The notes beneath the pieces were generated by a model that made no database searches, was not told where the DNA came from, and saw only the letters and a list, made by a program, of their open reading frames with translations. From Hydrogenophaga sp. (GTDB lineage: Bacteria; Pseudomonadota; Gammaproteobacteria; Burkholderiales; Burkholderiaceae_C), in assembly GCA_016741995.1 (NCBI GenBank), contig JACVCO010000004.1, positions 124,001 to 188,000 of the forward strand: 64,000 nucleotides of DNA, given 5' to 3'. Made by a program: the position numbers and the translations under genes. The first letter of the stretch is position 1; each line of letters starts with the position of its first letter. Positions 23,088 through 33,440 of this stretch are shown one piece after another.

Positions 23088-25309
23088 CCAACCCACGTGT
23101 CCGAATTGGTGGATCTGACGACACGGGCGGCGCCTTCAGCTCGGTGTCGCGGCGTCTGGCCGGCCTGCGCCAGGACGTTGGAGAAACGCAGCAGCGCTTC
23201 GAAGGCATGGGCAGAGTGTTCACTGGGGCGTTGGCCGGCCTGTCGGTCGCAGGCCTGATGTCCAAGTTCGTGCGCGAGACGATCAACGCCCAGAACGAAC
23301 AGGCACAGCTCGCAGCCGTGCTTCGCTCCACGGGTGAGGCAGCCGGGTTCAGCGCAGACGAGTTGAACCGCATGGCGGCCGAGATGGCCGGCAAGAGCGT
23401 CTTCGCCGAGGGCGAGATCACCGCAGCCCAGACTCGGCTGCTTTCCTACACCGGGATCGTCGGCGAGGAGTTCCCCAAGGCGATGCAAGCTGCCATCGAC
23501 ATGGCCTCGCGCATGGGGATGTCGCTGGATCAATCAGCCGAGACCATCGGGCGCGCGCTCGATGTTCCGTCGGCTGGCCTCACGGCCCTGAGTCGCCAGG
23601 GCTTCCGGTTCAGCGAGGAGCAAAAGAAGCTCATCAAGGATCTCGACGATACCGGGCAGACGGCAAAGGCCCAGGGCCTGCTGCTCGAAGCGCTTTCGTC
23701 TTCCTACGGCGGCGCTGCGGAAGCCGCGCGCAACACGCTGGGCGGTTCTCTGCGTGCACTGAAAAACGAGTTTGACTCGCTCATGACGGGCGAGGACGGA
23801 AGCCTGCAGGGCACCGTCGACGGTATCAACACGCTGACCGAGACGTTGCGCTCGCCCGAGGTCAAGGAAGCATTCGGCACGCTCACCTCGCTCATCGCTG
23901 GGCTGGTCACCGCCCTGGCGCAGGTTGCGACCGCCACGCTGTCGCTGCCCCCTCGCCTGGGCAAAGGCATCGCCGAGCTGGTGAACGGCTCCGACACCAT
24001 GCAGGGCCAGATCGACGGCATGCGCCGCGAACTCAAGGGCCTGAACGAGGAGATCGCGCGCTACGACGACGTGCAAGCAAGGATCGCCCGCGGCGAGCGC
24101 GCACGCTCATTCCTGAGCGCCGAAGAGATCAAGGTGCTGCGAGAGCGTCGTGATGCCCTGGCCCGGCAGATCTCCAGCGCCGACTCATTGGTGACTGCGC
24201 TCGACGCGGGCTCGCAGAACCGCCCCGGTGTGCGCCGACCGACGAAACCCACCGGTCCCACGGGGCTGACCGAGGAAGAGAAGAAGGCCGCCGAGCAGGC
24301 TGCGAAAGCAGCACGTGCCTACCTGGAGAACCTTGAGCGCCAGCTGCGCGCCACCGAGAACCTCAGCGTGGCTGAGACCGTGCTGCGCGACATCCAGGAA
24401 GGCCGCCTGAAGCTCGCCGGCGGAGTGACCCGGCAGCAGGTGCTCGACGTCGCGCGCCAGATCGATCAGGCGAAGCAGCAGGCCGCGGCCCAGGAGGAGG
24501 TGCGCAAGGCGCTTGAAGCGACCATGCAGATGCAGCAGCGTATCGATGACGCCGCTCTGGCTGCGGTCGACGTACTCATCCAGGGCAACCAAGCGCTGCG
24601 TGACGAGATCGAGATGCTCGGCCTGGAGGCTGAGGCGCGCGCGGCCGTCGAGCGCGCACGGCTGAGCAGCACGATCGCCCTCAAGCAGGAAGAGTTGGTG
24701 ATGGCGCAGAACGCTGGCGCGTCACAGACCGTGATCGAGTCGCTTGAGCGCGAGATCCGCCTCCTGCAGCAGCGCGACGAGCTGCTCGGCGACAAGGGCC
24801 GCATCGAGAAGCAGCTGGAGGAGACACAGAAGCTGGTCGAGTTCCAGCAGCGCGCCGTGGAGAACATCCAGGACGCGCTGGGCGACACCTTCTACAACGC
24901 CATGCAGGGCAACTTCGAGAACGTCGGAGACGCCTTCGTGCAGATGATCAACCGAATGGTGGCCGAGGCCTTGGCTGCCGACCTGGCGCGTTCGTTGTTT
25001 GGCGACATGGCCAAAGGCGGCTCCGGTTCCGGCATGTTCGGAGATCTGCTGAAGGGTGCTGCCAGCATCTTCACCGGCATCCCGAGTTTCGATGTCGGAA
25101 CTGACTACGTGCCCCGCGACATGCTGGCGGTGATCCATGAGGGCGAGGCCATCGTCCCGGCTGCGGAGAACCGCCGAGGCATGCGTGGCGCCGGCGGCGG
25201 CGACACCTACAACATGAACTTTTACCAGCCGGTGGACAACCGCACGGCGAACCAGGCTGCGCAGCAGGTATCCATGCAGCAACGCCGCGCATCGAGGTTG
25301 GCGGCATGA
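23084..25309 (+). CDS. Tail tape measure protein
   Basis: 741 aa, coiled-coil rich, C-terminal DVGTDYVPRDMLAVIHEGEAIVPA. Confidence 0.9.
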   Translation: MTNPRVRIGGSDDTGGAFSSVSRRLAGLRQDVGETQQRFEGMGRVFTGALAGLSVAGLMSKFVRETINAQNEQAQLAAVLRSTGEAAGFSADELNRMAAEMAGKSVFAEGEITAAQTRLLSYTGIVGEEFPKAMQAAIDMASRMGMSLDQSAETIGRALDVPSAGLTALSRQGFRFSEEQKKLIKDLDDTGQTAKAQGLLLEALSSSYGGAAEAARNTLGGSLRALKNEFDSLMTGEDGSLQGTVDGINTLTETLRSPEVKEAFGTLTSLIAGLVTALAQVATATLSLPPRLGKGIAELVNGSDTMQGQIDGMRRELKGLNEEIARYDDVQARIARGERARSFLSAEEIKVLRERRDALARQISSADSLVTALDAGSQNRPGVRRPTKPTGPTGLTEEEKKAAEQAAKAARAYLENLERQLRATENLSVAETVLRDIQEGRLKLAGGVTRQQVLDVARQIDQAKQQAAAQEEVRKALEATMQMQQRIDDAALAAVDVLIQGNQALRDEIEMLGLEAEARAAVERARLSSTIALKQEELVMAQNAGASQTVIESLEREIRLLQQRDELLGDKGRIEKQLEETQKLVEFQQRAVENIQDALGDTFYNAMQGNFENVGDAFVQMINRMVAEALAADLARSLFGDMAKGGSGSGMFGDLLKGAASIFTGIPSFDVGTDYVPRDMLAVIHEGEAIVPAAENRRGMRGAGGGDTYNMNFYQPVDNRTANQAAQQVSMQQRRASRLAA

Positions 25310-25902
25310 CCTTCATCGATCACCGGCTCAGTGAAGACGTCAGCGCAGGCTTTCGCGGAGGGCCTGAGTGGAGCACCGCGGAAGTGGCTCTCAAGAGTGG
25401 CGTTTCGGACCACTTTCAGCGATGGTCCATGCCGCGCCACCGCTATCAGGCCGACTACCTGGAGCTGGTCGAAGCAGGCCTTGGCGAGGGCATCGTCAAC
25501 GCCTTCATGGCCGCACGCGGCAGGCTGCACAGTTTCCGGTTCCGGGACCACCGAGACCACAAGGCCGACAACGTCCTGATCGGCACGGGTGCTGGAACGT
25601 CGGCGCCGATGCAGCTCGTCAAGCTCTACACCTTCGGCCCAGCGACTTATGCCCGAAAGATCGTGCTGCCGATCGCCTCGACGGTGACCGTGACCCAGAA
25701 CGGGTCGCCGAAGGCCGTCACTGTCAACGCGAGTACCGGCATGGTGACACCCACGAGCGCATGGGCGAATAGCGCCGAGATCCGATGGTCTGGTGAGTTC
25801 GATGTTGAGGTGCGCTTCGGCTCGGACTACTACCCCTTCTCCATGCCCATCATGCGCGTCACTGAGTGTGCGATCGACCTGGTGGAGCGCAAGCGACCAT
25901 GA
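25306..25902 (+). CDS. DUF2460 (TIGR02217-like) phage protein
   Basis: MTFIDHRLSEDVSAGFRGGPEWSTAEVALKSG...FRFRDHRDHKA. Confidence 0.8.
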   Translation: MTFIDHRLSEDVSAGFRGGPEWSTAEVALKSGVSDHFQRWSMPRHRYQADYLELVEAGLGEGIVNAFMAARGRLHSFRFRDHRDHKADNVLIGTGAGTSAPMQLVKLYTFGPATYARKIVLPIASTVTVTQNGSPKAVTVNASTGMVTPTSAWANSAEIRWSGEFDVEVRFGSDYYPFSMPIMRVTECAIDLVERKRP

Positions 25903-26831
25903 ACACCCTGCCGGCCGACCTGATCACTCACATCGGCAATGGCGGCTCCACGTGCCTGCTGCTCAAGGTGATACCTGTCCAGCCAGGGTACGCGCCATTC
26001 GGCGTGACGACGCTTGACGCCACCGTGGTCTACGACGACGGCGACGAGATCACCTACCACGCATCGATGGGCGCGGACATATCTGCATGGCAGAGGCGCA
26101 GTTCCATGGACATCGACAACGCCGAGACGACGGGCCTCATGCCCACCTTCGATGTGAACTCGGTGACCGAAGAAGATCTGCGAGCAGGGGCCTACGACCG
26201 CGCGCTGTGGGCAGCCTACCTCCATCCCTGGGACAACCCTGCCGTGCCCACCGGCCTGCTCAGAACGGGCGAGTTCGGGCAGCTGCGTATCGTTGATGGG
26301 GAGAAGTGGACGACGGAGCTTCTTGGCCTCACGAACAAGCTCAGCCAGAACGTCGTGCGCCAGGCCACGCGGACCTGTGGCGCCACCTTCGGTAGCCAGC
26401 CCTTCGGCACCGGTGGCGGCGTCGTGGAGGAACGGTTCCCGTGTGGTGTGGATACGTCTTCGCTGTGGGCTGCAGGCGAGATCACTGCGCTCACGGACGA
26501 CCCCCGCTACGCGTTTGACACCGATCTGGCCGATGCCGTTGGCACCTACACCCCGGGCGCGATCAAGTTCACGAGCGGCCGCAATGCGGGACGCACCTAT
26601 GAAGTGGAGCGCCACATCATGGGCGGCGTGATCATCCTTGCCTTCCCCCTTGCGTTTGCCCCACAGATCGGCGACGAGTTCGAGATTCGGCCCGACTGCA
26701 CCCATTGGATGAACGGTGCGAACGGATGCAAGCAGCATTGGGGCAGCGAATGGGTGCTGCATTACAGAGGCTTCCCGCACATCCCCACGGGCGAGCAGGG
26801 GCGACTCAACTCGCCGGGGGCATCGGGATGA
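25899..26831 (+). CDS. DUF2163/BR0599-like minor tail protein
   Basis: MNTLPADLITHIGNGGSTCLLLKVIPV...; C-terminal DCTHWMNGANGCKQHWG...FRGFPHIPT. Confidence 0.8.
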   Translation: MNTLPADLITHIGNGGSTCLLLKVIPVQPGYAPFGVTTLDATVVYDDGDEITYHASMGADISAWQRRSSMDIDNAETTGLMPTFDVNSVTEEDLRAGAYDRALWAAYLHPWDNPAVPTGLLRTGEFGQLRIVDGEKWTTELLGLTNKLSQNVVRQATRTCGATFGSQPFGTGGGVVEERFPCGVDTSSLWAAGEITALTDDPRYAFDTDLADAVGTYTPGAIKFTSGRNAGRTYEVERHIMGGVIILAFPLAFAPQIGDEFEIRPDCTHWMNGANGCKQHWGSEWVLHYRGFPHIPTGEQGRLNSPGASG

Positions 26832-27247
26832 GCAAACTGATTGATGCTGCTCGCAAGTACGTCGGCACGCCGTTTCGTCACCGTGGGCGCAGCACCGCAT
26901 CGCTCGATTGCGCTGGCCTGGGCGTGAAGGCCTACGCCGACTGTGGCGTCGTGTTGCCGGACCTGCGCCACTATGGCCGCGAGCCGTATCAGGGCGGGAT
27001 GGAACGCGCGCTGACCACTGCGCTGGGCGAGCCCGTTGGCCATGGCCCCGATGCCGACCTGGAAGAGGGCGACGTGGTGGTCATGCATTTCAACAGCGAG
27101 CCGCACCACGTCGGCCTGATCGGACGTACGCCCTACGGCGCCTTGTCTTTGATCCATGCTGACTCTTTGGTCGGCAAGGTGGTCGAGCACCGCCTCGATA
27201 AGGCCTGGCGTGATCGCATCGTGTTCGTGCATCGGAGGCCTGTGTAA
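26828..27247 (+). CDS. NlpC/P60-family tail peptidase
   Basis: AARKYVGTPFRHRGRSTASLDCAGLGVKAY...EGDVVVMHFNSEPHHVGLIG. Confidence 0.85.
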   Translation: MSKLIDAARKYVGTPFRHRGRSTASLDCAGLGVKAYADCGVVLPDLRHYGREPYQGGMERALTTALGEPVGHGPDADLEEGDVVVMHFNSEPHHVGLIGRTPYGALSLIHADSLVGKVVEHRLDKAWRDRIVFVHRRPV

Positions 27248-30192
27248 TGGTGATGCTCGCGCTTCCGCTCCTCGGCGCCGCAATCGGGTCTTATGCGGGC
27301 TACGCGGCTGTTGGCTGGGCCGTCGGCTCGATGCTCTACACGTCTCTTGCCTCTCGCCAGAAGAAGGGAACGCCGAGCATCAGCGAGGCTGCGACGCAGA
27401 CGGTAATGGAAGGTGCGCCGATCAACATCGTCTATGGAACCGCGCCGATCGCGGGCAACGTCATTGCCGCGGGCCGGGTGCGAAAGGTTTCCACACCGAT
27501 TCGCCAGGGCAAGGGTGGCAAAAAGACCGTGGGCACCGACGTGCAGTACTTCTGCACCTACGCCGTGGCCCTATGCGAAGGCCCGCTGAACCTGCTCACG
27601 GGCATCCTCGTGGCCAAGCGCGACGGCAAGATCGTGTTCGATGCGCGCCCGGGTTCGGGCATGAACGCGGACAACAGCGCCTTCCTGAGCAGGTGTTCGA
27701 TTTATCTTGGCACGGAAGACCAGATGCCCGATCCCGCGCTTGAGGGCATCTTCGGCGTCGGCGAAGTGCCCGCGATGCGCGGCACGGCCTACATCGTGTT
27801 CCGTGACGATGACCTGACATCGCGTTCGGGCTCTTTGCCGCAGTGGGAATTCGTCATTGGCAACGGCTACGTCCCGCCGCCATTCATTGATCAACGAGAA
27901 AGCAGGCTCGTCTCAGTCAGCGCGGTGATGATCAATTCGTCGGGCTTGAAGAATCTGCCTGGAGAAGACTTCGAGGACACGGGCAGGCCAACGTGGAGCT
28001 CCTACTTTTCCGAGTTTGGTGCCGCGGCCGTTCTTGCTTACAGGGACTACAACATCGGGGCCGAGGTTCCGCAGGACACAGGTGTTCAACCGACAAAGAC
28101 GCTGCCTTTCGAACCGGATAGGCAATACCGGGTGTTGATCAGCAGCGGCTTCTGGAGCAACGGGGTTTGTCCATTTCAGTTTGAGTTTTTGAATGCTGCT
28201 GGAGCGACTGTTTGTGTCGTGAAGTCGCAAGGCTTCATAGGGCCTCCGGAAGACGTATCCGTTCCAGGTGGCGGCAGCTTCCGACATCGAGTGAGGTATG
28301 GAACTTCGCTTTCAACCCCATCAACCGCAGGCCCTGAGAACGGAGGAGTTCAAACAAGCGGGGTGTTTGCATGCGCGCCTGGTGAGTTCTCCTTCACAAC
28401 CAACAGCGGTTCGAGCGACACAAGCAGCTTCACGATTTCTTGCAATGCGATGTCGATCACCGCGGTGCGCATCAGCAACTGTCGGGTTTCAAGCAACTAC
28501 AACTTATCGACAACGCAGCTTCCTTGGGCGTCGATTTTGATGTACAGGCTGCCAACAGGAGACGACCCTGAGCCGCCGCCAGATGTGCCGGAAGGACAAG
28601 TTCGGCTGTCTGACATCGTCGCAGACATACACGCCAGATGCGGTGCTGTTGAGCCAGATGCATCGGACCTGGATGGCACGCACATCAAGGGCATGGTGCT
28701 GGGTAGCGCCGACTACTCCGGCGCGAACGTGATCGACGTTCTCCGCAGCGCCTTCTTTTTCGACCGCATCGAGATCAGCAATCAGATTGTCTACGCGCGT
28801 CGCGGAAGGGCGTCGGTTGCCGCGATCGCCGAGGGTGACCTTGTCGACGCAAATGAGTCCATGGACCGCGATGCGGTGGACGAATACCCGAGGAAGGTAT
28901 TGCTCACGGCCATCAGCGTGAGCGCGAACTACGAAACCAGCGCTGTGGTCTCGCAGCGCTATTCGCCCGATGTGAAGATCACCGGCGAGACGTCTGTTTC
29001 GGTGCCCATCGTCATGGATGAACTCGAACAGTCACGGGTTGTGGCCATCCTGCACAAGGTCATGTGGATGGAGGCGGAGGGCGAGGTGAAGTTCTCACTG
29101 CCCTATCGGTGGATCAACCTCGTGCCAGGCGATTGCGTGACACTCACTCTGCGCGGCCATGCAAGGCGCATCCGAATCGACGAGATCAAGGATGCGGACC
29201 ATGTGCTGGAGATCACCGGCAAGCCGGATCGCGTAAGCGCCTACGCTGCCGAGCCGAACTACGTTTTGCTGGCGCCGCCCGAGCCGCCGGTGTCGAGCAT
29301 CCCCGGCGACACCACGCTGGCCATTCTCGATATCGCCGCGCTGCGAGATCAAGACGACTCTCTGGTGTACTACGCCGCCGGCCTGGGCGAGATGCCCGCA
29401 TGGGAGGGCGCCGTCTTGCAACGCAGCACTGATGCGGGCGCCATTTTCAATGACGTGCAGGTGCTTGGTCCTTCGACGGTGGGCCTCTTGCTCGACAACG
29501 TGACTGCGGCACCAGAGCACTACACCGACACCACAAACGTGGTTCGCGTGCAGCTGCTTCGTGGCGACATGGAGCTCGCTTCGCTTAGTGACATTGCCTT
29601 CCTTGGTGACGCTGGCGCCTTCGCCCTGAGCCGCCCTGATGGAACGTGGGAGGTGATGCAGTACTGCGACGCAGTTCATGAGGGCAACAACATCTATGCC
29701 CTGAGCACCTTGCACCGTGGCCTGCTCAACTCCGGTACATCCGACCACTTCAGTGGTGTCACCTTCGTTCTGCTCGACACGGTGGTGCCGATTGCAGCTC
29801 AGTCCATCTGGCTTGGGTCCACGCTTGTTCACAGAGCACCCAGCGCGGGCCAGTCGGCAGAGGAAGCCGGGCAGCAGTCCATGGTGTACGCGGGCATATC
29901 ACAACGTGAGTGGGCAGTGGCCTTCCTCAATGTCGGCATGGCCGGCGCGACCGTGTCGGGCACTTGGGCGCCCCGTCACCGCTTCGGCTCCGATGTGCAC
30001 CCGCTCGCATCAACAAACTTCGACGGGTATCAGGTGGTTCTCGACGACGGCACAAACGTGGAGACGCTGTTGGTGAGTTCGCCCGAATTCACCTTCGACG
30101 CTAGCGGATGGGATACGCCGATCAACGTTACGGTATCCGCCGTCAACCGAATCACTGGCCCGGGCGAGGCCATAAGCACTGAGGTCTCCTAA
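27247..30192 (+). CDS. Tail tip/central fiber protein (J-like)
   Basis: 981 aa directly after NlpC/P60; MVMLALPLLGAAIGSYAGYAAVGWAVGSMLY N-terminus. Confidence 0.85.
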   Translation: MVMLALPLLGAAIGSYAGYAAVGWAVGSMLYTSLASRQKKGTPSISEAATQTVMEGAPINIVYGTAPIAGNVIAAGRVRKVSTPIRQGKGGKKTVGTDVQYFCTYAVALCEGPLNLLTGILVAKRDGKIVFDARPGSGMNADNSAFLSRCSIYLGTEDQMPDPALEGIFGVGEVPAMRGTAYIVFRDDDLTSRSGSLPQWEFVIGNGYVPPPFIDQRESRLVSVSAVMINSSGLKNLPGEDFEDTGRPTWSSYFSEFGAAAVLAYRDYNIGAEVPQDTGVQPTKTLPFEPDRQYRVLISSGFWSNGVCPFQFEFLNAAGATVCVVKSQGFIGPPEDVSVPGGGSFRHRVRYGTSLSTPSTAGPENGGVQTSGVFACAPGEFSFTTNSGSSDTSSFTISCNAMSITAVRISNCRVSSNYNLSTTQLPWASILMYRLPTGDDPEPPPDVPEGQVRLSDIVADIHARCGAVEPDASDLDGTHIKGMVLGSADYSGANVIDVLRSAFFFDRIEISNQIVYARRGRASVAAIAEGDLVDANESMDRDAVDEYPRKVLLTAISVSANYETSAVVSQRYSPDVKITGETSVSVPIVMDELEQSRVVAILHKVMWMEAEGEVKFSLPYRWINLVPGDCVTLTLRGHARRIRIDEIKDADHVLEITGKPDRVSAYAAEPNYVLLAPPEPPVSSIPGDTTLAILDIAALRDQDDSLVYYAAGLGEMPAWEGAVLQRSTDAGAIFNDVQVLGPSTVGLLLDNVTAAPEHYTDTTNVVRVQLLRGDMELASLSDIAFLGDAGAFALSRPDGTWEVMQYCDAVHEGNNIYALSTLHRGLLNSGTSDHFSGVTFVLLDTVVPIAAQSIWLGSTLVHRAPSAGQSAEEAGQQSMVYAGISQREWAVAFLNVGMAGATVSGTWAPRHRFGSDVHPLASTNFDGYQVVLDDGTNVETLLVSSPEFTFDASGWDTPINVTVSAVNRITGPGEAISTEVS

Positions 30193-31049
30193 TGTCTCAA
30201 GATATCTTTCCGCTGGCCATCTGGCCTGAAAACGCGCAGCAAGCTCGGCTGCCGGCGAACGACAACGCACTGCGTATGGAGGTTGCGCTCTCGGGCGCGA
30301 TCGGGATCACCGACGATGAGCCCATTGCGCCGAGCGAGCGGGATCAGTACATCGTTGGAACTCCGTGGGGGGGATTCGCGGAAGACTCCATCGTCATCTA
30401 CCTCGGCGCCACGTGGCTTGAGTTCGTGGCGCCGATTGGCATGTTCAAGTCCATCGGCAGTGACCTCTACAACCTCACGGAAGTCGGTTGGGCCGTGGCG
30501 GTTTCTGGCGGCGGTGGCGGTGGCACCATAGGCAAGCAGGCGATCTACATCGCCGCAGCAGCCATGTCTCCGAGTGCGGCGGTTGGCTGCGCTGCGCTGG
30601 CAATCGTGGCCACTAGCGCGAACCAGCCTGACCTTCAGACGTTGAACTTCGACACGACAACGCAGGAGTTTGCGCAGTTCTCGTTCGTCATGCCCAGGAA
30701 GTGGAACGAGGGCACGGTTACCTTCAAGGCGCACTGGTCACACCCATCGACGTCGACGAACTTCGGTGTTGCGTGGCAGCTGCAGGCCGTCGCGGTGGGC
30801 GACGACGATGCCATTGCTTCAGCCTACGGAACCGAGCAGGTGGTTACCGATACCGGTGGCACCACGAACGACCTGTATTCCACGGCCGAGTCATCGGCCA
30901 TCACCGTCGGCGGCTCGCCCCAAGCGGAGGACATGGTGTTCTTTCGTGTGGCGCGTGTGCCCTCAAATGGCAGCGATACCCTGGCAGTTGATGCGCGGCT
31001 TCATGGCATCACGCTTTACATCACCACCGAGTCGGAGACGGACGCGTGA
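30192..31049 (+). CDS. Putative tail fiber/appendage protein
   Basis: MSQDIFPLAIWPENAQQARLPANDNALRMEV...; follows J-like gene. Confidence 0.55.
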   Translation: MSQDIFPLAIWPENAQQARLPANDNALRMEVALSGAIGITDDEPIAPSERDQYIVGTPWGGFAEDSIVIYLGATWLEFVAPIGMFKSIGSDLYNLTEVGWAVAVSGGGGGGTIGKQAIYIAAAAMSPSAAVGCAALAIVATSANQPDLQTLNFDTTTQEFAQFSFVMPRKWNEGTVTFKAHWSHPSTSTNFGVAWQLQAVAVGDDDAIASAYGTEQVVTDTGGTTNDLYSTAESSAITVGGSPQAEDMVFFRVARVPSNGSDTLAVDARLHGITLYITTESETDA

Positions 31050-31885
31050 TCCCCTTTCCATTCCAGGTTGGGCAACTGGGCAGACGCTCTGCTGCGAGCA
31101 GGGATGTGTTTCCCTACGCTGCGTTCATGTCTGGGAAGGTTGGCGATGTCTGGCTCGCCGATGGCACGCACTATTCGGATACTGGTCGAACGGCGGTCGC
31201 GAACATCAACGACACCGTTGCCAGCATGACTGGATTCGCTGGCCAGTTCAATGCCAACCAAGCCACCTCAGGCTCTCGGCCCACGCTGCGGGAGACCGGA
31301 GGGCGCCGCTACTTCGAGTTCGATGGCGGCGATGTGAGCGTTGCCGGAAACAACGCGAACTGGAACTTTCTTCACAACCCCGCCGGGAATGGGTACGTGT
31401 GCTGCGCAATGCAGTACGGCGGCTCGTCGGACCCGAACGCCATCATGGCTGCGGTTGCCACCTACAACTCTTCTGGCTCCAACACGGGGTTCTTTATCGG
31501 GTTTGACGACCGAGCTTCCGACTCCCGAAACAACGCCACACGCATGACCGTCAGTCGTGGCACAGGTGCACCGGCAGCTGACGCCATCGCGCTGACCTCG
31601 GCGAACAACATCGCACCGCCTCAGACCGATCTCATCATCGAGTACACGAAGACAGGCATCGCCGTCGCCGTGTTCGTCAACACGGTGTCCCGTGGCACGG
31701 GGAACCTTACCAGCGCGAACTCTGGGAGCAGTCAGGTGGCTTTGAACATTGGCTACTCGAACGGCAACTTCCCTCTCACAGGGCGAATTTACGGGTTGAT
31801 CGTTTGCAACGCTGTACCCAACAGCACAGAGCGAGCGGCCATACAGGCCGACATGTCCTCGCGTTGCGTGACTCCGCCGATTTAG
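31046..31885 (+). CDS. Putative LamG/concanavalin-like tail protein
   Basis: YFEFDGGDVSVAGNNANWNFLHNP...GRIYGLIVCN: LamG-like pattern. Confidence 0.5.
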   Translation: MIPFPFQVGQLGRRSAASRDVFPYAAFMSGKVGDVWLADGTHYSDTGRTAVANINDTVASMTGFAGQFNANQATSGSRPTLRETGGRRYFEFDGGDVSVAGNNANWNFLHNPAGNGYVCCAMQYGGSSDPNAIMAAVATYNSSGSNTGFFIGFDDRASDSRNNATRMTVSRGTGAPAADAIALTSANNIAPPQTDLIIEYTKTGIAVAVFVNTVSRGTGNLTSANSGSSQVALNIGYSNGNFPLTGRIYGLIVCNAVPNSTERAAIQADMSSRCVTPPI

Positions 31886-31911
31886 CGCGGGCAGATTCAA
31901 TCACCGACCAT

Positions 31912-32139
31912 ATGAAACAGGAACTTCACGACATTGCTGTGCAGGTGACCAAGGCTTCGCCTGGTATCGCCCTCACGGGCATCACGCTCAACCACATCGT
32001 GGCCATCGTGACCATCCTCTACATCCTGCTGCAGGCCGCCTACCTGATCCGCAAGTGGATCCGCGAGGAGACCGAGTGGGGCAGAAGGCTCAAGCGCTGG
32101 GCGTCCGGCAAAAGCACTCAACCGGGGGACCTCCAATGA
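31912..32139 (+). CDS. Small membrane protein, candidate holin/antiholin
   Basis: MKQELHDIAVQVTKASPGIALTGITLNHIVAIVTILYILLQAAYLIRKW; adjacent to lysozyme. Confidence 0.55.
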   Translation: MKQELHDIAVQVTKASPGIALTGITLNHIVAIVTILYILLQAAYLIRKWIREETEWGRRLKRWASGKSTQPGDLQ

Positions 32140-32396
32140 AGCTCGTCAAAAACTGGAAGCAGGCATGGCGCTGGTACTCCATGTGGGCGTTCTCTGCTAT
32201 CGGCATCATCAGCGGCGGCAGCGGCATTCTCGTGCACCTCACGCCGACCATGCTGGGCGCCAAGGTGCTGTTCATGCCCGCGTGGACATGGGCAGAGGTG
32301 GTGGCTTCGATCGTTGCATTCCTGGCGATCACTGGAGGCATCGGCCGGCTGATCAGCCAAGAGCCGAAGGTGGTGGACGTTGAGGTGGACGCATGA
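32136..32396 (+). CDS. Candidate holin
   Basis: MKLVKNWKQAWRWYSMWAFSAIGIISGGSG...; two hydrophobic segments, upstream of lysozyme. Confidence 0.6.
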   Translation: MKLVKNWKQAWRWYSMWAFSAIGIISGGSGILVHLTPTMLGAKVLFMPAWTWAEVVASIVAFLAITGGIGRLISQEPKVVDVEVDA

Positions 32397-32896
32397 AGCA
32401 TCCGCGCACCGCCGTCGGCGCGCTGGCGTTCAGCGCCATGTCCCTGATCTATCTGGCCGCGTCCGAGGGCTACACCGACAAAGCCATCATCCCCACGAAA
32501 GGCGATGTGCCCACGTTGGGGTTCGGCACCACCACTCGGCCCGACGGCACCGCGGTGCGGATGGGCGACAGCACCAACCCGGTGGAGGCCCTGCAGCGCA
32601 AGGCGCGCGACCTGCAGCGCTTCGAGGGTGCGCTCAAGCAGTGTGTGACCGTGCCCCTCTACCAGCACGAATACGACGCCTACGTCGACCACGCCTACAA
32701 CATCGGAACCGGCGCCTTCTGCGGCTCGACCATCGTGCGCCGCCTCAACGCTGGGGACTACCCCGGCGCGTGCGACGCCATCCTGATGTGGAAGCGGGTG
32801 GGGCAGCAGGACTGCTCGATCCCGGGGAACCGCGTCTGCTGGGGCCTGTGGCAGCGCCGCCTGGCCACGCACAAGCAGTGCCTGGGCGGATCATGA
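32393..32896 (+). CDS. Endolysin (lysozyme, GH24-like)
   Basis: LIYLAASEGYTDKAIIPTKGDVPTLGFGTTTRPDG...VDHAYNIGTGAFCGSTIVRRLNAG. Confidence 0.88.
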   Translation: MKHPRTAVGALAFSAMSLIYLAASEGYTDKAIIPTKGDVPTLGFGTTTRPDGTAVRMGDSTNPVEALQRKARDLQRFEGALKQCVTVPLYQHEYDAYVDHAYNIGTGAFCGSTIVRRLNAGDYPGACDAILMWKRVGQQDCSIPGNRVCWGLWQRRLATHKQCLGGS

Positions 32897-33246
32897 ACCC
32901 TTGGCTCCTGCTCGCGGCCGTAGGCGCCTGTGTCGGCGCCTTCTTCTACGGCCAGCACGTGGGTGAGCAGGGTGCCGAGGCGGCCAAAGCGCGAGAGGAG
33001 CGCATCGGCCGCGTGGCGTATGAGGCTGGCCAGAAGGGCGCGGCCGCCGCGATCGCGGAGATCAAGCCCCAGAACGTGACCATCCTTCAGGAGCTCGAAC
33101 GTGAGATCCGCACGAACACCATCTATCGCGATTGCCGTGTGCCTGCTGACGGCGTGCGCCTCGTCAACGACGCCATCACCGGCCGGACCAAGCCCGCTGG
33201 TGGTGGCGAGCTGCCCCGAGCTGGCCCCGCTGAAGCCGGACCCTGA
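32893..33246 (+). CDS. Rz-like i-spanin
   Basis: Signal-anchor N-terminus, position after endolysin, nested Rz1-like lipoprotein ORF. Confidence 0.65.
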   Translation: MNPWLLLAAVGACVGAFFYGQHVGEQGAEAAKAREERIGRVAYEAGQKGAAAAIAEIKPQNVTILQELEREIRTNTIYRDCRVPADGVRLVNDAITGRTKPAGGGELPRAGPAEAGP

Positions 33247-33337
33247 TGGCACCTTGATCATGGGCAGCGTGGTGGAAAAGCTGGCCCAGGTGGCTGGCAC
33301 CTACCGCGAATGCCGGGCCGCCGCGCTGGCGCCTTGA
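33101..33337 (+). CDS. Rz1-like o-spanin lipoprotein (overlapping frame)
   Basis: MRSARTPSIAIAVCLLTACASSTTPSPAGPSP: lipobox LLTAC, proline-rich; out of frame with Rz. Confidence 0.7.
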   Translation: MRSARTPSIAIAVCLLTACASSTTPSPAGPSPLVVASCPELAPLKPDPDGTLIMGSVVEKLAQVAGTYRECRAAALAP

Positions 33338-33440
33338 TTGGTTGTCTCCTGCGCGGTGGCTTCGGCCATCGGATACCGCGCTTCTGCCCGTCATCCCTCG
33401 GGGGTGGCGGGCATTTTTCGTTGCGGCGTACAGTGATCGC

